The position numbers were made by a program, and so were the translations under genes. 64,000 bases of DNA, taken from Mesodorylaimus sp. YZB2_4 (taxonomy: Eukaryota; Nematoda; Enoplea; Dorylaimida; Dorylaimidae). Within the stretch, counting starts at the first letter, position 1. Every line of letters starts with the position of its first letter. The DNA lies in contig JASANH010000484.1 of NCBI GenBank assembly GCA_030248295.1, forward strand, positions 186,001-250,000, given 5' to 3'. The notes under the pieces are model-generated. The model saw nothing but the letters and a program-made list of their open reading frames with translations, was not told where the DNA came from and searched no databases. Below, in pieces: positions 23,863-34,705 of the stretch.

Positions 23863-24846
23863 TCATGTTAGCCGGGGTGATAGATTGGGGGCCAACGGCT
23901 CAACCACGCTACTCCCAAGACGAAAGAATTTTCTGGTCGCAGTACGAAAGTCGCCGCTGGATCCAAAAAGAAAAAAACAATTCATAGCAGCACTGTAGAC
24001 GGATATGTCTCTGATCTGCCGGCTAGTCAGTGATTGTGCCATTTCGTCGAGGTACTGCGGGGCCAGTATGATGAACAATCGACCAATCAAATAAACCAGA
24101 ATGTGGACCAGAACTGTGACTGTAATAACGCCGATCACTCTGTGCTCCTTGTTCGAGGCACTGCTGCCGGTAGTGGGAGTCTTATTCCTTACCTTTATTA
24201 CTATGCAGAGTGCTGTATTCAAGGCCACAATACCGAACGAAGTGCTGAGCTGAAGACTCAGAAGCACTATGAGCACGTTGTCGGAGAGACTGTCATCGAT
24301 CCCGCAGCTGAACAGGTTGGGTGTACCAGGTCCCGTGTACGCGTCGTAGAGGTTAACCAAGTATTGCATGAGTGAGTAGACGACAGCAGCGCAGATGAGA
24401 GGCAGGGTCAGCTGCTTACAGGTCATTTTCTTGTAAGGGACGGGACGCACTATGGCCACGAATCTGTCGACAATGAGAGTAGCCGCCATGGCCAGGGACA
24501 TGAGTTGAAACAACACATTGAACTGCACTTCGCAGAAGCACTGCCATTGGTTCATCACTTCGCCAGTGCCCGCCATGTAGCGATAGATACGTTTAGAGGC
24601 AGAAGCAGTGTAGGCGACGCCCAACAAACAGTCGACCAGACTGTTAGCTGCAATCAGATAGAAGCATTTTGTTCCAAGAATCTTCGACTTAAAAATGATA
24701 ATTACCACAAAAATATTGGAAATCAGGGAGAATAGACCTACTCCAACCATGACCCCATTGGCCCACGCTCGCATTCCGAGGCTGTGCAATGATAAAGACG
24801 TAAGCTCGTGCAGGGACGCGTTTCTAAAACTGCGAAAACTCATCAT
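23863..24846 (-). CDS. Intronless rhodopsin-like 7TM receptor
   Basis: A single open frame of 327 codons with seven hydrophobic segments. I use ATG at 24846, the first true ATG of the frame; a second follows immediately. An NAS glycosylation site lies in the short N-terminus. TM1 is GVMVGVGLFSLISNIFVVII, and the TM3 end carries VDRFVAIVRPVPY, a DRY-type motif in the style of nematode SRSX receptors. A conserved cysteine sits before TM3 (WQCFCEV). In TM7 the usual NPxxY is replaced by a divergent NCFFLFGSSGDFR. This fits a chemosensory or peptide receptor class, but no ligand can be inferred. Single-exon structure in an intron-rich neighbourhood may indicate retroposition or simply the receptor family's habit. 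Confidence 0.82.
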   Translation of the reverse strand: MMSFRSFRNASLHELTSLSLHSLGMRAWANGVMVGVGLFSLISNIFVVIIIFKSKILGTKCFYLIAANSLVDCLLGVAYTASASKRIYRYMAGTGEVMNQWQCFCEVQFNVLFQLMSLAMAATLIVDRFVAIVRPVPYKKMTCKQLTLPLICAAVVYSLMQYLVNLYDAYTGPGTPNLFSCGIDDSLSDNVLIVLLSLQLSTSFGIVALNTALCIVIKVRNKTPTTGSSASNKEHRVIGVITVTVLVHILVYLIGRLFIILAPQYLDEMAQSLTSRQIRDISVYSAAMNCFFLFGSSGDFRTATRKFFRLGSSVVEPLAPNLSPRLT

Positions 24847-25389
24847 AGTCAATCAATGTAACCTTGTAGACGAGCCCGTGCTATAGTGGGGCTACAGGCT
24901 CAAAAAAAGATACACATTGTAACCATGCAGAAGAGCCCCTTCTCCAGTAGAGATACTGATTAGAATGAGGCGCTCGCGCAGCGTTAAGTAACAAAGAACA
25001 GACGACTAACAGGGGCGTAAGCAGATTAGCATGCGTAAAATTTCGTACCACGCACAGTTACTCGAAACGAGCCCGAAACACCTATTTTCCTCAAAGAGCA
25101 TTTCCATACTATGTATCGAATTTGTAGCTGCTCAGATTCAAAGTGTATACTTGTTGACGGATAACGGCTTACCGTGATAACTGTGAGGCATGCTTAGATT
25201 CTAATTGCGAGATATCGGAAAAGCCAGAAAGCATGAGTTCGCAAGGAACCAGTTGTTTTTCATAAATACGAGAGGGATCATTTAATGTAATTAGGTCGTG
25301 TCTGATATATTTTTTCCGCATTAACTCACGCCAAGTCAAGCAAAACATCGCAAATTCTCTCTTATCGCCCTGGGATCACAGGATTTCTG

Positions 25390-25505
25390 TTTGCGGAAAA
25401 GTCGCCCCCCCCCCACAAAACTCGCCCCCGCCACGTCTCGCCACCGCACAGCTCGCCCCTGACTCATTGTATACTACATTTATGTTGTCATGAAACAATT
25501 AAGAG
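25390..25505. mobile_element. 116-bp element remnant flanked by a 10-bp direct repeat
   Basis: AGGATTTCTG occurs at 25380-25389 and again at 25506-25515. The segment between begins TTTGCGGAAAAGTCG and a C run and contains repeated CTCGCCCC-type motifs. This start resembles the left end of the Mutator-like element at 52748. It may be a deletion derivative with its target duplication preserved. Confidence 0.45.
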
Positions 25506-25515
25506 AGGATTTCTG

Positions 25516-26850
25516 AAAGGCTCGACCCGTGGCTGGCGAGTCGACTTTTTTGACCTCCTTTTTATGTGCTCAATCGAAAGTACTCACAAAACTTATTGTC
25601 TTGGGGAAAGTAAAATTTTTTTTAAATGCCTATACATGGAAATATAGCATATTATAGGCAAAAGTGGTCACTTTTGGTCATAAAATCATAACCTGCCAAT
25701 TTGGGGGCCTAGAACAATTTAAAAAATACAGAAATGACCCCTACATTCTGAGAAATCCGGATCTTTTTTAAAATTAGCCTAGCTGTAGCCCTTCATGAGA
25801 TATTCAACAAAAAGCGTCCATGATAAGCTGTGATCAGTCACGTAATCGATTATGGGCAAATTATTAAAGCAGTCCAGCCTTGTTTTTTAACTGAAATAGT
25901 AGCCTAGGGCCACTACATCACAAAATAGCTCGAAATTTCACCCTACGACCATAGATTATTTTGCACATGTGAGATAACTGAACCCCATTTTCATCTTGTT
26001 TTTCATGAAAGACAGATGCTCTAGTACGGAATTAGACCGACACGTAGTGAAAAAGTGAAAAGGTTATAAATTTATTGTTGATTCCCAGTGCAACGCCAAG
26101 TCCGCTCTTATGCCATAAGCGGCACGCGGGCGATAAATTCAAAAGGTGCATTCTGTGGGCACTCCTACCGAATTTGAGTTTTCTTCAATATCTTGGGCAA
26201 AATTCAAAGAATTTTGACGTAGAAAAAACCAATTGAAAGCTCTTTCCGGGGCTACAGGATAGGTTATTACTGATCAGCGCAGCTGATCAGCAATATGTCA
26301 GCCTAATGTCAGCTGCTGCGCTGATCAGCAGCTAACATTATTGATCAGTCTTGGCTGAAATTGCCTAAATGGGGCTCAGTTATCTCACATGTGCAAAATA
26401 ATCTATGGTCGTAGGGTGCAATTTCGAGCTATTTTGTGATGTAGCGGCCCTAGGCTACTATTTCAGTTAAAAACGGGGCTGGACTGCTTTAATAATTTGC
26501 CCATAATCGATTATGTGACTGATCACAGCTGATCATGGACGGTTTTTGTTGAATATCTCATGAAGGGCTACAGCTAGGCTAATTTTAAAAAAGGTTCGGA
26601 TACCTCAGAATGTAGTGGTCATATTTGTATTTTTTAAATTGGTCTAGGCTAAAAGTAAGCAATTTATGATTTTTTGACCAAAAGTGACCACTTCTTACCT
26701 TTAATGTGCTATATTTTCATATATAGGTATTTCAAAAAAATTTCACTCTGGCCAAGACAATCAGTTTTGTGAGTACTTTCGATAGAGCACATAAAAAGGG
26801 GGTCAAAAAAGTCGACTGGCCAAGTTGGGGGGGGGCGAGTTGTGTCGACA
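25516..26850. mobile_element. Foldback element with about 450-bp inverted arms
   Basis: Arms 25540-25990 and 26367-26816 are near-perfect inverted copies, starting at GTCGACTTTTTTGACC and ending at ACCCCATTT on the inner side. The 376-bp spacer (25991-26366) contains its own smaller palindromes built on GCGCTGATCAGC. Outside the arms both ends carry C-rich CTCGCCCC motifs. There is no coding capacity. The architecture fits a foldback or long-TIR MITE, possibly derived from a Mutator-like element. Confidence 0.85.
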
Positions 26851-29800
26851 GTGAGGCTACATTTTGTACGCTGTTTTAACTCCCTGGCTATGTATGCTTC
26901 TGAATTAACATCATAAGTAGCCATCGTGGCGAACCCAGCACTTCTGTTGTTCAAAGCCATGGTTATTTTCCACTCAATGTCAAACGTGTATCAAAACGTC
27001 TTTGGGTTCTGATCTGGCATTACCAACGGTTTGGCGCAATGGCGCAAACGAAAAAACAGCAAAAACAAGAAGAATTTCATAAAGTCGGTTACTTGGGTAG
27101 CCATTTTGAGCTGTTAAAAGGACATAGCATGACGACCTCAAGCATTTCACACATTTATATAGCTGTAGGTACAGTATACTGTAAACACTCCTTTTTTTGG
27201 AAGATAATCGAGAGGCAGTAGGGCTGATTATGGCTTATCGCTTTATGATTTCTCTCAGCAGACCTAACCGACATGGAAAATATACCTTGATGAGGTCGTG
27301 AGTGAAATTCCTTCTGACTGGAACGTTTCTAATATCCGGTTCTAATCAGGTTTATGGTCAGGCTAATTGAAAATTGTAAAGTTACAAATTTTTTCAAAAA
27401 TCAATTTGGCCGATCATTCTGATTGCAAATATCGAAACAGTATCCAATTCTGTCCAGTAGTTATCGAGATATTTGATTTCAAAATCATAAAGTTCTTATA
27501 TAATCACCCGATATAAAAAACTTCCCTTCCCCTATGCCTTCTCCAAGATGCGCTAATTTTGAAATTCTAGCGCGCCATTTCCTGTACAATGTTTCTAATA
27601 CACGCTGGGTTTCTCTGTCTATCTCTACCGCACTGTAGTGCTCTGGCGGCTGTGCGCAATGGCATAGGCTCAGATGCAGCTGCCTGCAATCGAGCTTCGA
27701 CTTGCAATGTTACTCATGCAAGATCTGTGTAAAGGCTAGACGCCAAATACAACAACTTCGCGATGAGTTTGCATTTTTGATTTACGTAATCAGTCCGGTA
27801 TGCCCAGCACGATGTCATACTTTCAATAATAAAAAAAGGAATTCTACTGGTAAACTGGGAAGATACAGTCAGAAATCGCACGAATCGTCCCTCCTTAATT
27901 GTCTCCTGGTGAGCAGCGTAGTTTCAACGTTGCGAACTTTCATGATGCAGTCCACGATGTTTTCGGATTCGATATATTTCGTATGATCGAGCGGGTGTCT
28001 AGGTAACATGGGCATCATGCTTCGCTCAGAACAACCGCTTAAATTTTGACCCTTATGACCCTTTTGATTTTTACAATTTTGCCGTTATTGTACTTGCAGA
28101 TAAAAATTTTTGAAGCGTAGGAGCTCGATGTCTTTGTAAAATGTGAATGTACGTTTTGAATTCAATGAAATAATCTTCAGCCCGAATTCCATCAGTCGAG
28201 CACAATCCATCGGTTCGCATAACATAAATCAACGTGTGGGGAAATTTTGAAAACCTGTGTAAATTTATCTGCATTCATATTCGTGTTTTACCAAATCACT
28301 GGACGCAGTTATGCCCACTATAGTTATAACCTGTTTTCTTTGAGAATATGTACACGCCCTCCACGTTACCGTATAGGCCTCGTGTACATTCCCAAAGAAA
28401 ACAGATAGTATACGAAATGATTTTCCCGGCCGCCAGTCCAACACTGCCTGAAAGTGCGAACCTGCGTGAGAAGCAGACCCCTAACCCACTATGACACACG
28501 GTTTCAACACATTGGTGATTTCGAACAATTTAGGATTGCACGCCGTAACAATCCGGCCGAACTGTCTGGCGATCGTTATTCCTTTGTAATGTTTCATTTG
28601 TCTGCACACAGATCGAGGACCGCGGCCAGCAGAATCATTGTACTGCCGTTTCTGAGGAATCTACTGGTTACGATACTCCCCCTTTCGTTTGGTGCATTCT
28701 CCTGCTAAAATGTGCGGAAATGCCTAATATATCCTGAAAGTCTTATGGCGGTAAGGCGGCGATGGTATAAGATGATTATATTCGCGATTCTTGCTTTTTA
28801 TTTCCAAACCGTCTGTTTTGACAGATGAAAAACTTTTACAGTAGCAGTGCAGGCTGTGGCTAGCAATGGCTTAGGATAATCGGTCTACTCGGCCTCTGCC
28901 TAAGGACGTCACCCGTGATGAGGCAAAAGTGCTGGAGCATGGTATCCAGGCAATTGTTCGCGGCCTAATTATCCACCAGGGCAACTGTTAGCGGGGTCAT
29001 TTTTTTTGCTGTATTGTTATTTGGGGTCATTTAATATCATGACTTTGGAAATCAGGGATCGTACCTTTTGACAAGCGTCAAAATCTGCATCTTCTAGCCC
29101 AGTCAAATTATTAGCACCTCAATCATTACCCTTTTTAAACAACTTTCCAGTGCGACAAAAACTGATCGTGGTTGACACGATCCATGTTTTTTTCAAATGA
29201 GTTGCATTTGTTCTGATCAGCATTTGGATTTTTGATTTCTAATCTTATCGTTGGTCTTGCATGAAGCCCTGCTAAAGTAAACGGCGAACAAATGACCCAG
29301 TGAACAACTGCCTCAGCGAACAATTGCCTGTGATTCCTGGAGCAGATGCTGTTTTGTTCAGTTTCAATATCAGCAGCACGACTGATGTGAGATAGGGGCA
29401 GAGTAGCAGTTCCGCACAGTACAGGTACCTACTTCTGTCGGGCAGGTCATCTGGTCTTGGTGGGGATGGGTTGTACATGTCTCCACGTGTACAACCCCTG
29501 AGTGCAGCACATAACGTTTTTTGCGCGTCGATCCGCAACACCGATAACACACAAAAAATGAGGCTTACGGACCATCAAACCTGATTGTATCTGGCTGCCA
29601 CTAAACAAACAATTACGCAATGGATTTATCGCACAAACTACTTACTTTGTGTCTGTGAGACTGTTTGCAAAAAGGTTTTTGTTTTTCTTTACAACAGTCG
29701 ACAAACAAGCGGGTACAATATGAACATGTTCTGTGATGAATTCGGGTTTTTTTTACGATCGCAGGGACATGCCTCTGTTCAATTTTTTGCGGCGGCAGCT

Positions 29801-29941
29801 GATGCTAGAACTTTCGGCCACACAAAAAATATTTTTATCAGCATTTGTTATCATTGCAATCGAAATAGAAGAGCAGGGCTTAGGCCTGCAGTTTAGTGAT
29901 TCGTGTCGTGCGCACATTCTGCAAACTTGCAGTTTTCAGAC

Positions 29942-30924
29942 ATGAATTCCAGCAACGAAACTCTTTCCCACACGCCCAGCAAATCCATCCTCATCTTCAC
30001 GATCGTGGGGCTGATTGTGTTTGGAATATTGGGCATGATAAGCAGCATCATCACAGCAGTGGTCATTACCAAAAACAAGGTCCTGCACACTCCCTGCTAC
30101 ACCCTCATCGCGGGGGGGGGGGGGGTGGGATGGGATCGTTGGCAGTGGCTGCTCATTACTTGTCACGAGGCCTGGACAAGATCGGATTGCAGTTGGAGCT
30201 GTATGGATTCGAGCGGAGTGGCATGGCGTGTCTGCTCTTGACCGGGACTCTGGGAATATGGGGCATCGCGTTCCACTCCCAAGTGTCCTGTCTAATCGCT
30301 ATCGATCGTCTGATCACCGTCACAGCGCCGATAAAGTATCGGTCACTGGGGAAGAGATGCTCGATGGGGCTACTGATCGGATGCGCCATCTTTTGCGCAG
30401 CTCAAGAATTCATTGGTCTCGTGACGGCCAGTCTGCACGTTGATCTCCTGTGCACCGAATTCATGGACGTCCTGCACCCACTGTTTATCAGAACCTACGC
30501 CCAAATCAACTTTTTCTACTGCGTCCCCAACGTGCTCGGCTACGGGGGCATGGTGGCCTGCTTTCGCTTCAGACATCTGTTCAGCGAGGCGACCGCAATT
30601 CAAGACACATTCGCCAAGCAGCAACTGGCCGTCATGCCCACCGTCAAGCTGATGGTGGCCCTCTACTTTCTCACTGGGGTTCTCGCTGAGATACTGATCA
30701 ATATTGGTCTCCATCTGCCACCATGCGATCCGGCGTTCATTCTGCTCAGCGCTGGCACTATTTTTAAAAATGCCACTTCTGCGGTCGAGGGCATAGCCTT
30801 GTTTGCCAGGAACAAGAAATTTCGGGAATGTTTTCGGGCTATGATTGGTTGGAAAAACCTTACTGTGACGATAGTCACTGCCACCAGGTCGGCGTCCAAT
30901 ATGCAGAGTGTAAACAAACGTTAG
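29942..30924 (+). CDS. Second rhodopsin-like 7TM receptor, frame broken at a G14 run
   Basis: The ATG at 29942 opens a frame with N-glycosylation sites (NSSNET) and TM1 (FTIVGLIVFGILGMISSII), which continues to the G run at 30112-30125 and then hits a stop. From the run onward the next frame carries the rest of the receptor to a stop at 30922-30924: TM3 ends in AIDRLITVTAPIKYR (DRY-like, SRSX style), with further segments through TM7. The two halves are collinear and join with 15 or 12 G instead of 14. Either the homopolymer is mis-sequenced or the gene is a recent pseudogene. It is intronless, like the receptor at 23863-24846, to which it is only distantly similar. Confidence 0.7.
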
Positions 30925-31684
30925 CAAAATAGATGAGGGAAATTTTCTGTCGCCACTCTTTGAGTGGAAATAGTCAGAATTTGCACCCAGTACGATATAC
31001 AGTAGGAACGGTACCAATCGCGCACGTGCTAAACGCATTTTCCAAGGATGAATGCATACAGCAGTGTTCTATCCTCTCGCACTGAATGGCGAGGTTTATT
31101 TTCGGCTTCTTATCCACTTCATATGGTGGCACCTGGCCACAATGATAACTCACTTGTCACTCATTTCACACTAAACATTGCTTTGACTAAACCAGCTCAG
31201 GGATGCTCTGTTCCTCTTCCTGTTTTACCGCATCACCAGACTCTACAGCTCACACGAGGGTGAAGGGACAGATTATGCATACAAGAATTGATTTGCGGAG
31301 CCGCGAGTCGAACACTCGGCCGTCACTGTGCATCTGGCGTGAGAGGCGGTGACCTAACCCACCAGACCGAGCCCGGGATGGCTCTGTACCAAAGTTCTCA
31401 CTCAATTATATCCTCATTCTTATTCAAGAGACCCCTTGCCCTGAAGTCTGATGAGGAAACAAGCTGTACTCGCCTGTAAGATGATGTTTTTTATAAAAAC
31501 CATAAATTGTCGTAAGCAGGCGCCATTTTCATGATTTTTTGTAAAAAACAGCTGGAAATTACATTTTTTTTCGTCAGAACAGATAAATTTCCCCGACTGA
31601 TTTAAAAGGCCACTGGCACTATTTTTATGAAAAAGCGCGCATAGAAAATTAAAAATGCATGGACAGTATCTGAAAATCACACGA
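30925..31684. other. Gap between receptor 2 and PAN/TSP1 gene
   Basis: No protein gene is supported. A tRNA-like sequence lies at 31293-31378 on the minus strand. Confidence 0.45.
31293..31378 (-). repeat. tRNA-like, probable SINE head
   Basis: On the minus strand a GGTCTGGTGGGTTAGG A-box-like block is followed about 50 nt later by GTGTTCGACTCGCGG, which resembles a B box. Stems are imperfect, so a tRNA-derived SINE is more likely than a functional tRNA. Confidence 0.4.
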
Positions 31685-34353
31685 TCAGCAGTCCACGGGC
31701 TTAGAGCAGTATCGTTTCACATCCTCAACAATTCGAATACCCAGGTGACAGTTTTTCGTCCCATCCTTGCCCACGACGGCGCGGCACGCAGACACAGGTC
31801 CAGATGGAGTATCGGACATTCTGGCGTCGCTTGACGTACGACTCATTTCTGGATCGGCTGGATCGATTGCAACAGTAACCATATGCCTCGGAGAACTGGT
31901 CGTCGCAACCACTGATGGGATACTACTTCCGCAAGGACGTGTTTCCTTCTCACAGTTTCGCGGGTCTGGTTCTCGGCACTGACGATGCCGGGTCTGAAGA
32001 GGTGAACTGGACTGGTGGCATACAGACCAGAGTGACCACTCGTATTCTTTGTCATCGTTAACAGGCTCGTCCGGTGTAGCCGATGGTTTTCCATGATGAT
32101 CGGAAGATCGATTTTTTTCAGCAATAAGGTCTAAAATGGGAACGATGGTGGACAGAAATGCTGACATAAAATACTGGCATACTTTCCGCTTGCTTCTTTG
32201 CCGCTGCACTTTGACTAGTCTCTATCGAGATAAGAGACAGTTTAGTGAGCTCTAACGGAGGCGGCGCGTTGACAGCACTCGCCGCTGCTCCACGGCAGTG
32301 AGGAGAAAAGTAAGCCACTTTATCCCCATTGAAATCAGAGAACAAATCAGGTTTGGTCTCCTTCGATTCGACATTCAGAATGCAGTTTTGCGTAGCAGCC
32401 TAGGAAGTGGATATTTCGAGCAAAATGTAACAGAAAAAGACTTGGCCAGAAAAGCGATTACTGCAGTACGATGAATGATCCGTGAAAAGTGGGGTTATGG
32501 TTCTGTTTGTACTTGCTAGAGCGGCAGCAGGCAGCAGCCAGCAGGTGCGGGTACATACAATTAACTTGCACAGCATTTGCATCGTATTCTCTAGCGTACA
32601 CTGTCAGGACACTGTATAACCTCACTGCCTAGCGGGCCACGGCGATTGGGAGTGCTCCTATGGCTAGGAATCGGCTCCCCTAAGCGGCAAACATCAACCC
32701 GAGGAGTAGATGTTTCAGCCGCAGGTATAGTCGCAAGACTTGCCTTGCCCCAGTTGGACCGTTTGTCCCATCGACTTCGGTCGGTCGCAATCTCTCCCAG
32801 ACCTGCCAGGCATGGTTGCAATACTCATGTCGTCTTATCAGCATACGACTGTGTGTGATGGCTCTCACAAGTTTTCCTGTACTGCACAAACGAGGCACAC
32901 TGTATCTGCCTGTGTATGGCCCTCATTTTCAGTCGTTTCACACATAACTTACCAGAGGGAAGAACTGAGCTGAATTACAAGTAAATGCAAAATCTCGTTT
33001 TGCCTTTAAGCAATGAAGAAAACAGTCTTGAACTGATGTAGCATCGATCGTCTGTTTGTTTAAGCCGACGAGAACTTTTTGTAGATCTTCTTCCATGATG
33101 TCATCGCAAAATGTCACCAAATCAGCTAAAATAAGAAACCATGATTTTCATTATTGGCATGTTTAATTAAACAGGCTTACAATCAAAGCAAAATTTTTGG
33201 AAAAATGCATTGTCTGAATCTTGTTTCATATTATCAATGTTCTCGCCAGTGGCCACTCTACTCGAAACAAAGCATTGACCTGAGCGAAATTCGGCTGTTT
33301 GGCATTCGACTGAAGTGCCATCTGGCAGCTGAAAGTAATGCAATCTCCGCTGAGTGTCATTTTCTGCCCTCTTCAACATACTGTGTTTGACAAACAAGCT
33401 TGAGCGCATTCAGCCTCGCCTGAAGAAAACTGATGCTCGAAGTTTATGCCCCCACGATACGAATGATTATCAATCGCTACGATCTTTGCGGTTTGACCAG
33501 GAGGGCAGCTGGGAGCTAAAATAAATCCGGTATAAGCTGCGCTATTATAATTGCTCAATGACATGACTAAGTACGGATACACTGCCCCAGAGCGTAGGCG
33601 CAACCAGCACAGTCTTATATTAGTCACAGCCTTATAGTCACAGCCTTATAGTCACATTCTTATAGTCACAGTCTTATATTAGCTGTCATCATAATAACCT
33701 TTGGCTGTGGCAAATCGCGCATTTTCCTTGCAGTGAGACAGGAAAATGACACGATGCACGGCTAACAGAAAAATAGCCTGAGAACAGAGCTGTCAGACTC
33801 ACTTAATGATCCACCTTCAGTCGTCGATCGTGACGACTCTGTTGTCGTGACAGGACAATTTTCGATTGAATATCTACAATTTCGATAGCATTCTGTCTTT
33901 CTGGTGTTCGACCTATGACTCACCTCAAATATATGGAGTGGTCATCAATAGCCAGTTTGCCATGGCCAGTATCATCATCGCAGAACAAGTTGCACGTCTG
34001 CGTATCGCAGTTGTACACAATCGATTTGCAAAACAGTGGAATTGGAGTCGTGGGTTCACTGTCCGTGGTCATAACCAGAAAATCTTCAAATTCATTCGAC
34101 TCCCTCGTGTCCTGTTCTTTTTCGCACGCACTGACACACTGATCACAAGTCACATTATTCAAAGTCTTGTAAGGCGAGCAGCCAGTCAGGGTGCATCCAT
34201 TTGTGTAATAAAAGCAAAATGGATCTATGTGATAAGAACTGTGATAATCAGGTGATAACATAATCGTGATCAATACTTACCAAAAGTGCAAGTTGGACGT
34301 TTGGATTGGCATACTGATAACAAAATCACTACCAAAAAAGTACGACAGAACAT
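31685..34353 (-). CDS. Secreted triple-PAN plus TSP1 protein with cysteine-rich C-terminal module
   Basis: Eight exons: 34353-34281, 34224-33924, 33873-33803, 33515-33382, 33328-33181, 33125-32953, 32399-32183 and 32130-31685; 520 aa with consistent phases. A signal peptide (MFCRTFLVVILLSVC) is followed by PAN/apple-like domain 1 with a 20-residue insertion (CFYYTNGCTL, CKSIVYNC), domain 2 (AKIVAIDN, CAQACL, KFCFD), domain 3 (VLVGLNKQTI, CFLHCL, TCNSAQF) and a linker. The last exon encodes a TSP1 domain (EWSLWSVC, CREPDPRNC) and the C-terminal module SACRAVV, KNCHLGI, KRYC and PVDC. Exon 6 is 173 bp, identical in length to exon 6 of the gene at 15392-17757. It combines features of both tandem paralogues and may resemble the ancestral form. 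Likely extracellular, ligand unknown. Confidence 0.85.
32598..32812 (+). repeat. Dispersed repeat in the PAN/TSP1 gene (intron 6)
   Basis: Same family and orientation as 9335-9540, sharing GATGTTTCAGCCG, TATAGTCGCAAGACTTG and a CCAGACCTGCCAG tail. Confidence 0.7.
33611..33682. repeat. Short tandem repeat (about 16-bp unit)
   Basis: About four imperfect units of CTTATAGTCACAG type, located in intron 3 of the PAN/TSP1 gene. Confidence 0.7.
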
Positions 34354-34705
34354 TTTCTTGGATCTCTACACCTTGCATTAAACTCCTCCGAATCCTCTGC
34401 ACCCTTCGCCTCCTGCCACTTGACATTGTTTTCGAATTTTCTAAAATCCTGTCCTTTGATCAGGAGTGCATAAAAATGTCTTCGGGCATTTTCGTTTCCA
34501 ATCTCACGTCAGATAAACGACACGCTCTGATTGAGACCATTCCGTGAATCCGTCGACGACATCTTACAGGTTCATAAACTACGAAAAAACTTTTGTTTAT
34601 AAAATTTTACAGCGCATCAGAGTAGAAAACCTTAAAATTGCTGTTCAAATTCGCCAGTGTTTAAGGCTCGAACATTTGATAAACTTGTCACAAAAGGCAC
34701 CCTGG

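Larger units (their letters stand above)
24847..29941. other. Gene-poor region with foldback element
   Basis: No protein gene is supported in about 5 kb. It includes the foldback element at 25516-26850. The rest (26851-29941) has only short, unconvincing open frames; I saw no RNA gene. Confidence 0.5.

Noticed and set aside
30370..31038. Minus-strand open frame of 222 codons
   Set aside because: Antisense to the 7TM receptor, without recognisable protein features.
33611..33682. CRISPR-like short repeats
   Set aside because: Units are contiguous without unique spacers, and the context is a eukaryotic intron.
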